NCBI GenBank assembly: GCA_946699065.1
Contig: CAMPDV010001940.1
Coordinates: forward strand, 1 to 64,000
Length of the DNA stretch: 64,000 bases
Origin: Loxodes magnus
Taxonomy: Eukaryota; Ciliophora; Karyorelictea; Loxodida; Loxodidae
Direction of reading: 5' to 3'
Part shown: positions 1-64,000 of the stretch, one piece after another
How positions within the stretch are numbered: the first letter of the stretch is position 1
How the letters are laid out: every line of letters begins with the position of its first letter
Notes under the pieces: model-generated
Database searches by the model: none
The model's input: only the letters and a program-made list of their open reading frames with translations
Told to the model about the DNA's origin: nothing
Made by a program: the position numbers and the translations under genes

Positions 1-64000
<64,000 letters not shown>

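Overview
The whole window is one thing: a head-to-tail array of a 123-bp unit that encodes, on the minus strand, a 41-residue WD40 (beta-propeller blade) repeat. The conserved landmark (plus-strand catggtcttacaggtac) first starts at 81 and last at 63929. That interval equals 519 x 123 + 11 bp. I find 19 single-base indels by eye (15 insertions, 4 deletions, net +11), which accounts exactly for the surplus. So there are about 520 copies in strict register, with no unique DNA, no other gene and no array end. Reading runs from 64000 (N-terminal side) towards 1 (C-terminal side).

Numbering the unit S1-G2-H3-T4 ... S21-G22-S23-x24-D25-x26-T27 ... W31-D32 ... M41, the GH and WD dipeptides and the H3/S23/D25/W31 residues expected of the WD40 structural tetrad are present in nearly every copy. 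Residues 12-23 and 37-41 hardly vary. Differences fall mostly at residues 5-9, 24, 26, 28, 30, 32, 35 and 36.

Layout in plus coordinates. Zone 1 (1 to about 50.2 kb) is strongly homogenised and built of higher-order repeats of 7, 8, 10, 24 and 25 monomers, plus a 3-kb segmental copy about 31.7 kb away. Zone 2 (about 50.2-64 kb, the upstream part in reading direction) draws on a different variant pool and is less homogenised. It carries far more in-frame TAA/TAG: about 72 in about 112 monomers, against about 74 in about 408 (hand counts).

The main puzzle is in-frame TAA and TAG. They recur at only three repeat positions (6, 8 and 26). There they sit beside sister copies carrying TAT (Tyr) or AAG (Lys), and the rest of the repeat stays intact. 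In-frame TGA was seen only twice, each in a single copy. From 26398 to 49438 (23 kb) I see no indel and no in-frame TGA. This fits either a giant WD40 gene in an organism that reads UAR as sense (Gln or Tyr), or a WD40-derived satellite or pseudogene in which a few stop-bearing copies were spread by unequal exchange. The sequence alone does not decide.

No organism can be named. The array could belong to a protist or alga with a variant nuclear code (several ciliates, hexamitin diplomonads and some ulvophyte algae read UAR as Gln; Mesodinium reads it as Tyr) or to any lineage with repeat-rich WD40 genes. One consensus monomer is about 44% GC. No tRNA, rRNA, mobile element, CRISPR array, promoter or terminator was seen.
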